Shown here: in pieces, positions 1 to 6,591 of the stretch | Layout: each line of letters starts with the position of its first letter | Numbering within the stretch: the stretch's first letter is position 1 | Assembly: GCA_002404155.1 (NCBI GenBank) | Contig: DHJC01000011.1 | Coordinates: 1 to 11,484 of the forward strand | Source of the DNA: Chloroflexi bacterium UBA4730 | GTDB taxonomy: Bacteria; Chloroflexota; Limnocylindria; P2-11E | Length of the DNA: 11,484 bases | Direction: 5' to 3' | The notes under the pieces: model-generated | Told to the model about the DNA's origin: nothing | Databases searched by the model: none | What the model saw: the letters and a program-made list of their open reading frames with translations, nothing else | Made by a program: the position numbers and the translations under genes

Positions 1-61
1 AGACTTCCGGCGCGGGACACTAGCCGCGCGGCGCCGCGGAGTGCTTCTCGCGTGCGCTAGA

Positions 62-265
62 TGAAGTTCCTGGTGGTTTCTGGCACTCGCATATGGCGGA
101 CTCCGACGGCCGCTTGTGAGGCGCATCCCTCGAGGGGTCGAGGCGCGTCTGTCATGGAATCACGAAGAAAGCCGTGCATCGCGCCGCACGGGACGATCCT
201 CGGCAGTAGCTCGACGAGCTCTTGGACTCGACTTGAGGCAGTGCCAGAAACCACCAGGAACCTCA
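62..265. mobile_element. MITE-like non-autonomous element, 204 bp
   Basis: The two ends are 26-bp terminal inverted repeats: 62-87 begins TGAAGTTCCTGGTGG, and the reverse complement of 240-265 begins TGAGGTTCCTGGTGG. They differ only at the fourth base. The element is flanked by perfect 6-bp direct repeats GCTAGA (56-61 and 266-271), as expected for a target-site duplication. The 152-bp interior has no convincing gene but holds small palindromes, CCCTCGAGGG (127-136) and AGCTCGACGAGCT (208-220). Inverted ends, target duplication, small size and no transposase together define a miniature inverted-repeat element mobilised in trans. The right-hand direct repeat overlaps the stop codon of the neighbouring regulator, so insertion left that protein intact. 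I could not assign the ends to an IS family. A plain hairpin-forming intergenic repeat is the alternative, but it would not explain the direct repeats. Confidence 0.75.
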
Positions 266-266
266 G

Positions 267-893
267 CTAGATGGCGAAGCGTGAGGAGACGGCAGCGACC
301 GCGGCCGCGCGGTTCGGTACCCGAAGCCGCTCGAGGATGTTCGTGACGTGCTTCTGGGCCGTCGCCGTCGCGATGCCGAGGGTTCCACCGATCTCTTTGT
401 CCGATGCACCCTGCGCGATAAGCGCGACGATCTGCTGCTGACGCGGCGTGAGCGATGCGACGGCGCGGGTGCGCGACGGCGACCGCATCTCACGGAGCCA
501 CGAGCCGATGATGTCCCGGCCGTACGCGAGCTCGCCGTTCAGCACGCCGCGCAGCGCGCGGCGCAGCACGTCGGTGGACAGCGACGCGTCGAGGTAACCG
601 GCGAGGCCGTGAGCGAAGCCGTCCCGCGCGTCGGCGACCGATGGATGCCGGGCGAGGATGACCGTTGCGCAACGCTCGCTGAGCGCGTCCGCAACGGCCC
701 AGTCGACGCGATCATCGACCGCGTAGATCCCCAGATCCATCCCGCCGAGGCCGGCAAGACGCTTGGTGTCGGTCACGCGCCAGAGCGCGCCAGGGAGACC
801 GACCTCGCGAAGACGCCCGAACACAGAACCATCCGCGTCGACGACAAGGATCGCCGACTGACGTGTCTCCTCGCCCACCTGTGTACTCCCCAC
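267..893 (-). CDS. LuxR-type DNA-binding regulator with degenerate receiver domain
   Basis: This 208-aa protein would act as a transcription factor. The C-terminal part (about residues 147-205) is a LuxR/NarL-type helix-turn-helix: it opens with LTPRQQQIVALIAQGASDKE, continues GTLGIATATAQKHVTNILERL, and ends in an RVPNRAAAV segment. The N-terminal part (about 14-125) has receiver-like order, with a first strand AILVVDADG and a late AGYLDAS segment before the last helix. The usual phospho-acceptor context is not clear, and the conserved lysine normally seen in GYLLKDAS is absent, so it may be a pseudo-receiver that is not switched by phosphorylation. The chosen start is GTG at 893; an in-frame GTG five codons later is possible. 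No histidine kinase lies nearby. It is divergent from the TadE/G-like gene at 1163, which makes that gene a possible target (inference). Its stop codon overlaps the target duplication of the 204-bp element. Confidence 0.85.
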   Translation of the reverse strand: MGSTQVGEETRQSAILVVDADGSVFGRLREVGLPGALWRVTDTKRLAGLGGMDLGIYAVDDRVDWAVADALSERCATVILARHPSVADARDGFAHGLAGYLDASLSTDVLRRALRGVLNGELAYGRDIIGSWLREMRSPSRTRAVASLTPRQQQIVALIAQGASDKEIGGTLGIATATAQKHVTNILERLRVPNRAAAVAAVSSRFAI

Positions 894-1007
894 CCAGTTT
901 GCTATCTACTACGTCCGCTACGTCGCGGTTGGATTCCCCGCCTGCCGGCGCAGCGTACGCATACGCCAAACAGTACTCAAGTAACTGGAAGTGGGTAGGG
1001 CCATGCG

Positions 1008-1018
1008 TGACTCAGTCA
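1008..1018. promoter_or_regulatory. 11-bp palindrome in the divergent intergenic region
   Basis: TGACTCAGTCA is a perfect palindrome about its central base. It lies in the 269-bp gap (894-1162) between the divergent regulator and the TadE/G-like gene. The same gap holds a spaced inverted repeat, TACCGAAT (1063-1070) and ATTCGGTA (1102-1109). Either could be an operator for the adjacent regulator, but palindromes of this length arise by chance and I see no convincing -35/-10 pair to anchor them. Apart from these the gap has no recognisable gene. Confidence 0.25.
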
Positions 1019-1162
1019 TTTGTCCGGAAGGCGAACAGGGTCGTGACGCGGACCGCGATTGGTACCGAATCCTAGGCACCCACGGGCCTGACCCAATGGG
1101 CATTCGGTATTTGCCGTTAGAGAGTCGGAGGGAGAGACTGGCCCAAGCGACCTGGGGGTGGC

Positions 1163-2722
1163 ATGGGGCGGCGGCGGCGCATTGGTGCATTCCGAAAAGA
1201 CGAAAACGGGCAGGCGCTCGTCGTCGTCGGCTTGGCCATGGTCGTTCTGCTGGGCGCGCTTGCCCTGGGCCTTGACTGGGGCTACGGCCTGACCCAGCGC
1301 CGAGTGATGCAGAACGCGTCCGACGCCGCGGCGCTCGGCGTCGGGAAGATGCTCGCGACCAACGTGGTCATCGCCAACGGCTCACCCGCCTTCCGCGTAA
1401 GCCAAGAGCAGGCGTATTGCCTGGCGACGCAGTACGCGAAAGCGAATTTCAGCTTCAGCCCGGCCGGGGCAAGCACGACAATGGCGATCCAGTTCCTCGA
1501 TAGCAGCGCCACGCTGCTCGCGACGATCAGCTCGGCAGCCTGCCCGGCCGCGGCCAGTGGCGGCACTGAGGTCCCGACCGGCACGAGATACGTGCGCGCG
1601 ACGAGCGGCGTGTCGTTCCGCTCGCTGGTCGCGAGCGTCGCTGGCAGCGGCTCGCTCAGCGCGGGGGCGTCCAGCCTCGCCAAGCTGTCCGGGACGACCA
1701 TGCCGCTCAACGGGAAGACCTGGCCGATGGTGCGGCACTACAACCCCGCGGACTACGACCTGAACTCCAACACCCCCAAGGCCTGCCCCAACCCATGCGA
1801 CCCGACGGTGGCCGCTCCGGTGACCTTCTGGTCGCCGAACGCGACCGATACCGTCTATGGCAAGTTCAAGGGGCTGGTGGACTTCTCCCGCTACTCGACG
1901 CGCTACAGCCAGGCGAGCCCGGTGCCGCAGCTGATCACGCAGTGGGACACGAGCGGGTCGCTCTCGGCGGCGCCGCCGACGACCCCCAAGGCCGACCAGA
2001 GCGGCAAGTGCGGAGGGGCCTGGGACACCGCCGGCGATCAAGACCCGACGAACAACGACAAGCAGTGCGCGATCCCGAACTGGTTCTACTACCCGTTCGA
2101 AGGCGTGCTCTCGCTCACCGCATCGCACGCGACCGTCCCGGCCGGGCAGGAGGCTCCCTCCGACCTCGGCGATCGGACCGGCAACGGCGTCTGTGGCACC
2201 CCGCCCGATGTCGCGCCATCCTGCGGCAGCGGGAACCACTTCAAGGGCGACTGGATCGAGACCGCGCCCGGGGACGTCGGCTCGAACATGGCCACGAACA
2301 TGGCGGCGTATATCCAGGCGAATGGCGATGCGAACAACCCCTTCGCTCAGACACAGGTGAAGGGGGGCACGCCTCGTCAGGTCTACGGCGCGTCGATCAC
2401 GATGCTCGTCTACCTCTGGGACTGCGCCGAGACCTTCAACGGAAACGCATCGCCAGGCAATCAGTGGGATCTCGCGACGTCGAACAATGGCACCGATTGC
2501 TCGCAGATCACCGCGACGGGTAACACGCCGACGCCCGACCGGGTGCATCTGTTCACGGCTGCCGCCTTCACGTTCTACGAGGGACTGGTGTCCGGATCTT
2601 CGATCCAGGGATTCTGGGGCGGGTTCTTCGGTGACCCAGGGCCGTGCCAGTCGGACCCGACCAAGTGCCAGGACCTGAACGCGCTCGCGAACACCGTTTT
2701 CCTGGTCAGCGACGTGCCGTAG
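1163..2722 (+). CDS. TadE/G-like N-terminal anchored secreted protein
   Basis: This is a 519-aa protein. Residues about 13-60 match the TadE/G-like pilus-assembly N-terminus: a basic start, the segment DENGQALVVVGLAMVVLLGA, a single hydrophobic helix, then ALGLDWGYGLTQRRVMQNAS followed by DAAALG. Proteins with this domain are held in the membrane by that helix with the rest outside the cell, and some belong to Tad/Flp pilus systems. The remaining ~440 residues are rich in Gly, Asn, Pro and Thr. They contain many cysteines in short clusters (CPNPC, CGTPPDVAPSC, CQSDPTKC), consistent with an exported disulfide-bonded domain I do not recognise. ATG at 1163 is the chosen start because it puts the full TadE/G motif at the N-terminus; GGGGGTG just upstream may serve as ribosome binding site. 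No tad ATPase or platform genes are in the window. A decayed paralogue of its C-terminal end follows at 3077. Confidence 0.8.
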   Translation: MGRRRRIGAFRKDENGQALVVVGLAMVVLLGALALGLDWGYGLTQRRVMQNASDAAALGVGKMLATNVVIANGSPAFRVSQEQAYCLATQYAKANFSFSPAGASTTMAIQFLDSSATLLATISSAACPAAASGGTEVPTGTRYVRATSGVSFRSLVASVAGSGSLSAGASSLAKLSGTTMPLNGKTWPMVRHYNPADYDLNSNTPKACPNPCDPTVAAPVTFWSPNATDTVYGKFKGLVDFSRYSTRYSQASPVPQLITQWDTSGSLSAAPPTTPKADQSGKCGGAWDTAGDQDPTNNDKQCAIPNWFYYPFEGVLSLTASHATVPAGQEAPSDLGDRTGNGVCGTPPDVAPSCGSGNHFKGDWIETAPGDVGSNMATNMAAYIQANGDANNPFAQTQVKGGTPRQVYGASITMLVYLWDCAETFNGNASPGNQWDLATSNNGTDCSQITATGNTPTPDRVHLFTAAAFTFYEGLVSGSSIQGFWGGFFGDPGPCQSDPTKCQDLNALANTVFLVSDVP

Positions 2723-3076
2723 CGGGGTCGCCGCCATGGCCCCCGACGCCAAATTCAGCGGTGCTGGCAGCTTGCCCTTGATGAAATGCGCTGCGATCTG
2801 ACTGAGCAACTCCCTCATCGCCTCGGCAAGTAGGGACCCCGCCGCGTCTCTGTCAGAAGCGTTGACAGGAGTGCGTTCCCCCATACCCCCTGATGCGCTC
2901 GCCCCACACGCCGCGAGTGCCATTCACCCATCGCTGACCGTGAGTGTGGGTTTTTCGTTTACAGCCACGTCGATAGCCATCGCCCCTTGGGCGCTCGACC
3001 CAACCGCAGTGCACACCGTTGACCACCGTACGGTTGCGCGCCATTTCAGAAGGCCCTATCTCCTCTCCCGCTCGTC
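2723..3076. other. Gap without a supported gene
   Basis: About 350 bp between the TadE/G-like gene and its decayed paralogue. Neither strand gives an ORF I would defend. The minus strand at about 2745-2850 could encode a plausible-looking peptide (…RELLSQIAAHFIKGKLPAP…) but it has no boundaries or recognised family. The only other signal is a possible terminator at 2903-2955. Confidence 0.5.
2903..2955 (+). terminator. Possible intrinsic terminator
   Basis: CCCACAC (2903-2909) can pair with GTGTGGG (2944-2950), followed at once by TTTTT (2951-2955). The 34-nt loop is long and the hairpin is about 180 bp past the stop at 2722, so this is a weak candidate for terminating the 1163-2722 transcript. 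Confidence 0.3.
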
Positions 3077-3395
3077 GTCGACGTCTATCTCTGGGACTGC
3101 GCCGAGGACTACAACGGCGGCACCTGGGCCCCCGTCGGGGCGACGTCGCGGGCGACAGATTGCGCGAAGCTCGGCAACACCGGGAACAAGATCATCGGCT
3201 CCGGTAACCCCGGGCACCAACGGCGACGTCGGTCGCCTGCATCTCTTCGCGGGCGCGCCATCGACGTTCTACAAGGCGCTGGTGAACAACTCGAGGATCC
3301 AGGGTTTCTGGGGTGGCGCATTCGGCAACGCCAGCAGCTGCCCGAGCTGCACTCTCAATCCGCTGTCGAACTCGGCGTATCTCGTCGGCGACTGA
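3077..3395 (+). pseudogene. Frameshifted C-terminal fragment of a TadE/G-like protein paralogue
   Basis: Translating from 3077 gives DVYLWDCAEDYNGG, parallel to LVYLWDCAETFNGN in the intact upstream protein (near 2407). Reading continues in that frame to about 3203 (…KIIGSGN), then the similarity jumps by one base to GDVGRLHLFAGAPSTFYKAL and NNSRIQGFWGGAFG, ending LSNSAYLVGD with TGA at 3393-3395. The intact protein has DRVHLFTAAAFTFYEGLV, IQGFWGGFFG and LANTVFLVSD at matching places. One extra C in the CCCC run at about 3203-3206 explains the shift. Upstream, the first reading frame meets a stop at 3020-3022 and no TadE/G N-terminus is visible, so this is a truncated remnant. Divergence from the upstream gene is substantial, so it is an old or foreign paralogue rather than a recent duplication. 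Confidence 0.75.
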
Positions 3396-3430
3396 CGTTA
3401 CCCCGCGGTCACGTTGACTTATCCGCTCCT

Positions 3431-3712
3431 CTACTCCGTTTCGGGACCGAGACGGAACGTCGAGCGACGGGGCGGCAGCACCTTTGGACGGCGAGGTGGC
3501 GGAACGGTCCGGCCGGCCAAGCGCTGCATGCTCGACCAGTCCGTCATCGCCACATCGAGCCGCGCGAGCACATCGAGGACCGATGAACCGATGAGCGCGA
3601 AGTTCGGCCACTCCTCGATGAAGGCAACGCAGGCCATCGGGTCGCCCCCGACGATCTCCACCAGCACGCGGTAGCCGGAGCGCTCGAGGTCGCCCGCGTG
3701 CCACGTATCCAC
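3431..3712 (-). CDS. Hypothetical protein, 93 aa
   Basis: I do not recognise a family. The ORF starts at GTG 3712; the coding-like frame runs open further upstream to a stop, with no ATG or GTG in between, so the N-terminus may be degraded. The middle, RVLVEIVGGDPMACVAFIEE followed by WPNFALIGSSVLDVLARLD, loosely recalls the first strand and helix of a response-regulator receiver domain. The aspartate and lysine signatures are missing, so this is only a suggestion. The C-terminus is basic and proline-rich (VPPPRRPKVLPPRR). It is convergent with the decayed paralogue ending at 3395. It could be an intact small gene or a remnant. Confidence 0.4.
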   Translation of the reverse strand: MDTWHAGDLERSGYRVLVEIVGGDPMACVAFIEEWPNFALIGSSVLDVLARLDVAMTDWSSMQRLAGRTVPPPRRPKVLPPRRSTFRLGPETE

Positions 3713-3824
3713 CAGTCGAGTCTCTGCAGCGGCATCTCGCGCGCCTAGCGCTGAAAAGGCCGTAGCCCGTGCACGCTCGGGCGATTGCTATTCGGTATGG
3801 CGGGGCACACGGACTATTCGAAGA

Positions 3825-4118
3825 ATGCGTCGCATGGCGTTTCGCGGCGGGACGGATCCGGTCGACGGCGACGCGACCCCCTGGGAGCGTGCCGGAATCT
3901 CCGTGGAAGTCTGGGAAGGGGCCATCGATGTCGCGACGATCGAGTACGAGGCCCTCGTCCGGAGGCTGGCCGAGATCTATGCGCAAGGCAACGTTCCCGG
4001 ATGGTTGGACGGACGTGAGAGGACCGCCATGGCTCGGCGCCGGATCGCCGGTGTCATCCGCGGCGAGCGCGGTATGGTCGATCGCGTCGTTCGTGGCCGT
4101 CACACCCGGGCGGGGTAG
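3825..4118 (+). CDS. Hypothetical protein, 97 aa
   Basis: The family is not recognised. The ORF begins at ATG 3825 (a second ATG lies three codons on) and ends TAG at 4116-4118. The composition is protein-like: an acidic, aromatic N-terminal half (WERAGISVEVWEGAIDVATI, then EYEALVRRLAEIYAQGNVPG), then a basic helical half (ERTAMARRRIAGVIRGERGM). Third positions are rich in G and C, as in the real genes here, which argues against an antisense shadow. There is no strong Shine-Dalgarno sequence, and no domain, signal peptide or membrane helix is visible. Confidence 0.4.
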   Translation: MRRMAFRGGTDPVDGDATPWERAGISVEVWEGAIDVATIEYEALVRRLAEIYAQGNVPGWLDGRERTAMARRRIAGVIRGERGMVDRVVRGRHTRAG

Positions 4119-4417
4119 CCCTGAGGCTGCCACCCCGAGCGCTTCGGGCGATCCGTCGCCGCCAACAAACTGGCTGGCGGATTGCCGACGAGCGGAGCGG
4201 GTGCGGCAAGCGGAGATGAGTGCGCGGCGCCGCGCGGACCGTCCGGAAGCCGCGTCGTGCTCGCGCTTCGTGCGATGCGCCTGGTCCGCGAGACGATCTC
4301 CGGGACGCAAGCCTCGTGGGCCCGCCTCCGCCGGCTCGCGAGCGCGTCGGTACTGATCGCCGCCTACCCCGATCAACGGTAGCGACGTCCCGCTTGGTGT
4401 GGCCGCGCTGCGATGCC
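4119..4417. other. Gap without a supported gene
   Basis: About 300 bp between the 97-aa ORF and the end of the IS630-associated cluster. Short open frames exist on the plus strand (one runs to a TAG at 4380-4382, beginning at TTG 4182) but have no recognisable product or ribosome binding site. The outer end of the IS630 element should lie near here. I could not find an inverted copy of the sequence seen at the other side (8167-8202). Confidence 0.4.
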
Positions 4418-4561
4418 TCAAGCGGGGCGCCAACGCATGACGCGCCGGCGCACGCCTGTCCAGAGGTCGGGCCCGGTGCGCAACACGAAGCGGCGCCCGT
4501 CCAGGACCTCGACGAACTCGCTAGTGGGCAGGGCCGTTAGTTCGTCGGTGATGACTGCCAA
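4418..4561 (-). CDS. Small downstream protein, 47 aa, translationally coupled
   Basis: A TTG start at 4561 begins a 47-aa ORF that overlaps the end of the 115-aa gene by 25 nt and ends TGA at 4418-4420. The peptide contains DELTALPTSEFVEVLDGRRF then VLRTGPDLWTGVRRRVMRW. The regular alternation and high GC3 look like a real protein rather than noise. The first half resembles a small strand-rich fold and the end is strongly basic. There is no family assignment. The overlap suggests coupling to the upstream gene, and the pair would share the transposase transcript (inference). TTG is used because no ATG or GTG is available in frame before the conserved-looking part. Confidence 0.4.
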   Translation of the reverse strand: MAVITDELTALPTSEFVEVLDGRRFVLRTGPDLWTGVRRRVMRWRPA

Positions 4562-4884
4562 GCCGTGGGGTCGTTGAGGTAAAGGCCGCACGCGCAGTCG
4601 AGAGCTTCCTCGGGGCTGCCGGCGAACTGTCCGCTCGGCAGAACGTTGTCCCGATAGTCGTCGTGGCTCGCCCGGTAGATGGCGAAGCCCCAGCGGCTGG
4701 CCGAGCCACCGTAGCGCAGCCGGCAGAGCGGAAGCACCTCGCCACCCGCGAGTTGCCCGTCGACGTAGGCGAAGGGTCCGTGGAAACGGACCGCGACCTG
4801 CTGCAGCGCCGGCCAGCGACGGCGGGCGTGCGCCGCCAGGCGCTGGCCGAGACTGGTCTTGGTCGAGGCGGGCGGAGCGGGCAC
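4537..4884 (-). CDS. Conserved-type hypothetical protein, 115 aa, next to IS630 transposase
   Basis: This compact soluble protein starts at GTG 4884, 19 bp after the transposase stop (4904), with AGGAG (about 4900-4896) as ribosome binding site overlapping the transposase end. Features in order are a basic helix TSLGQRLAAHARRRWPALQQ, a strand pair VAVRFHGPFAYVDGQL, a cysteine-bearing LPLCRLRYGGSASRWGFAIY, then VLPSGQFAGSPEEALDCACG and LYLNDPTAW at the C-terminus. The three cysteines (C54, C97, C99) might bind a metal or be structural. From memory, similar proteins of unknown function are common in actinobacterial accessory DNA, but I cannot verify that here. The short gap and shared strand suggest co-transcription with the transposase, making it a candidate passenger or accessory gene of the IS; a host gene captured by chance is the alternative. 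Confidence 0.65.
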   Translation of the reverse strand: MPAPPASTKTSLGQRLAAHARRRWPALQQVAVRFHGPFAYVDGQLAGGEVLPLCRLRYGGSASRWGFAIYRASHDDYRDNVLPSGQFAGSPEEALDCACGLYLNDPTAWQSSPTN

Positions 4885-5118
4885 CTGACCATCATCTCCT
4901 CTTTCACGCCGCGAGCACCGCGGTGGCGGAGAATTGGTGGGCCTCGATGCGGCGCACCAGCTCGGCGAGGTCGCCACGGGTGAACGTCCAGTCGAAGGGT
5001 CTGGCGGTGGCGTTGTAGCGGGGCTCGAAGGACACAAGCCCCGTGGCGAGGGCGCCCAGGTCGGCGAAGTCAGCGGGGCTGATGACCTTGCGCCCAATCA
5101 CCGAGAAGACGATCTGTA

Positions 5119-5234
5119 GGGTGAGGCGCTGGCGCGGTACGCCATGATGCGGTAGGCGAGCGAGCGATCCCGAACGTTTCCGATCGGTGCGTAGGCCGCT
5201 CCGCCGTAGCGACGCCCGTCTCCAGCGCCTCCCC
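5119..5234 (-). ncRNA. Group II intron domain VI with bulged branch-point A
   Basis: The 5' arm GGGGAGGCGCTGG (5234-5222) pairs with CCAGCGCCTCACCC (5132-5119), leaving a single unpaired A at 5122. That A is the seventh base from the intron 3' end at 5116, the usual position of the lariat branch point. The loop between the arms is 89 nt (5221-5133), much longer than the few nucleotides normal for domain VI. It has internal short inverted repeats such as CGATC/GATCG. Confidence 0.8.
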
Positions 5235-5237
5235 GTC

Positions 5238-5270
5238 GATCCGTGCATGAGGTTCTCCCTCACACGGCTC
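5238..5270 (-). ncRNA. Group II intron domain V (catalytic hairpin)
   Basis: The 33-nt segment begins GAGCCGTGTGAGG, has loop GAGAA, and closes CCTCATGCACGGATC. It has the AGC catalytic triad at its 5' side, a GAGG/CCTC upper stem, a two-base AT bulge and a lower stem GCCGTG/GCACGG, matching bacterial domain V. The stop codon of the intron protein (5262-5260) lies inside it. Confidence 0.9.
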
Positions 5271-6591
5271 TCCTGACCCGTTCACCTCCGGCATTCGCGA
5301 AGCCGTAGCGGACGCTCCCCGACGCGCGCACCAATCCGAGCTGGGTCTTCGACCCCATCAGGACGCGGAGTCCGTAGTTCAGCCCCGACCGGTTGTGCTT
5401 GCGCGAGATAAAGCGACAGAGCCGTTGGGTGACGTACCGGTCGAACCTTTGGAAGTGCTGGGCCGAGTTTCCGTAGCGGAAGTACGCGATCCACCCTTGG
5501 AGGAATCGGTTGATGTCCTGCACGATCACGCTGATCGGCAGCCCGACCCGCTGCGGCAGGGTGAGCTCGCGGATGCGCTGTCGTGCCGCCTGCATCGCGC
5601 GCTGGGACGGCCAGCACGCCGCGTGGCGGCGCCGCCGGTCCCGGAACATCGGGATCCAGCGGTTGTGGAAGCCGAGGAAGTCGAACCCGGCGGTTCCGTC
5701 GGCGAGACCGACCACGCGCGTCTTGGTCGGCGACAGCTGGAGCCGCAGCTTTGCGAGCATCGAGGTGAGGACCTCGAGCGCGCGCTCGGCCTGGTCCGGC
5801 TGCTGGCAGAGGATGACCAGATCATCCGCGTACCTCGTGAGCGCGCCGGCGTGCTTCTGCCACCACTGGTCCAGGGTGTTCAGGTACACGATGGCGAGCA
5901 GCGGCGAGACCACCCCGCCTTGCGGCGTGCCGGCCTCGGGGTGCAGGAGCGCCCCTCCGTCGAACACACCTGCCGAAAGCCAGCTCCGGATGAGCCCCAC
6001 GACGCGCCGATCGCTGATCCGCCGACGCACGAGCGCCAGCAGGATCACCCGGTCGAGGTTGTCGAAGAAGCCCTGGATATCCGCGTCGACCACATACAGC
6101 CGCCGCTCTCGCTGCATCCCGATCCCGATCCGCTCGCGCGCCTGGAGCGCCGAGCGGCGGGGCCGGAAGCCGAACGAACAGTCGGCGAAGTCCGCCTCGA
6201 AGAGCGGCTCGATGACGATCTTGACTGCGGCTTGGACGACGCGGTCCCGGACCGTGGGCACGCCGAGCGGACGCTCGCCGCCCGTGGCCTTGGGGATCCG
6301 CACCCGCCGCACCGCCTGGGGCCGGTACGTTCCTCGTTCGAGCTCCGATTGGAGCGCAGCCAGGAACGCCGGAACCCCGCCTGCCTCGATCGCCTCGATG
6401 GTCTGCGCATCGATCCCCGGAGCACCCCGGTTCGTCTGCACCTGGTGCCACGCGCACTCCAGGACATCGGTGCGGTGCACTTTGTCATAGAGCGCGTGGA
6501 GGCGACGCGTGGGACTGCGCTTGGCCGCGAGGTACAGCTTGATCTGCAGGCGGCGGGTCTTGTCTGGCGTGTCGTTAGCCGCGAGCGGCAT
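5260..6591 (-). CDS. ltrA: Group II intron reverse transcriptase/maturase
   Basis: This 443-aa intron-encoded protein would bind the intron RNA, help it fold and splice, and copy it into DNA at a target site. Domain order: an RT-0-like N-terminus (GAPGIDAQT, 57-65), finger motif IPKATGGERPLGVPTVRDRV (99-118), palm strand VVDADIQGFFDNLD (167-180), GTPQGGVVSPLL (221-232) and the catalytic YADD (254-257). The maturase/thumb X domain follows (SVIVQDINRFLQGWIAYFRY, 354-373, then FDRYVTQRLCRFISRKHNR). The protein ends soon after, with no zinc-finger-like DNA-binding/HNH endonuclease tail, so it belongs with endonuclease-minus intron proteins of similar length. ATG 6591 follows AAGGAGGAG (6609-6601), a strong ribosome binding site. 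The ORF looks intact. Its last codons run into domain V, so translation and catalytic RNA folding would compete there. Confidence 0.93.
   Translation of the reverse strand: MPLAANDTPDKTRRLQIKLYLAAKRSPTRRLHALYDKVHRTDVLECAWHQVQTNRGAPGIDAQTIEAIEAGGVPAFLAALQSELERGTYRPQAVRRVRIPKATGGERPLGVPTVRDRVVQAAVKIVIEPLFEADFADCSFGFRPRRSALQARERIGIGMQRERRLYVVDADIQGFFDNLDRVILLALVRRRISDRRVVGLIRSWLSAGVFDGGALLHPEAGTPQGGVVSPLLAIVYLNTLDQWWQKHAGALTRYADDLVILCQQPDQAERALEVLTSMLAKLRLQLSPTKTRVVGLADGTAGFDFLGFHNRWIPMFRDRRRRHAACWPSQRAMQAARQRIRELTLPQRVGLPISVIVQDINRFLQGWIAYFRYGNSAQHFQRFDRYVTQRLCRFISRKHNRSGLNYGLRVLMGSKTQLGLVRASGSVRYGFANAGGERVRRAV

Noticed and set aside
57..254. A 65-aa minus-strand ORF spanning the 204-bp element
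   Set aside because: It begins inside one terminal repeat and ends beyond the other, so it is a by-product of the repeat rather than a gene; no ribosome binding site seen.
1382..2923. A 513-codon open frame on the minus strand opposite the TadE/G-like gene
   Set aside because: Arg/Gly/Val-rich composition typical of antisense frames in GC-rich DNA; the plus strand carries the TadE/G motif and the paralogue match.
4340..4420. Search for the left terminal repeat of the IS630 element
   Set aside because: Only a short CGGTACT match in direct, not inverted, orientation to 8165-8171; not enough to call an IS end.
3192..4433. A 413-codon minus-strand open frame across several genes
   Set aside because: Low-complexity Arg/Ala composition, overlaps the decayed paralogue and both small ORFs, and has no family signature.
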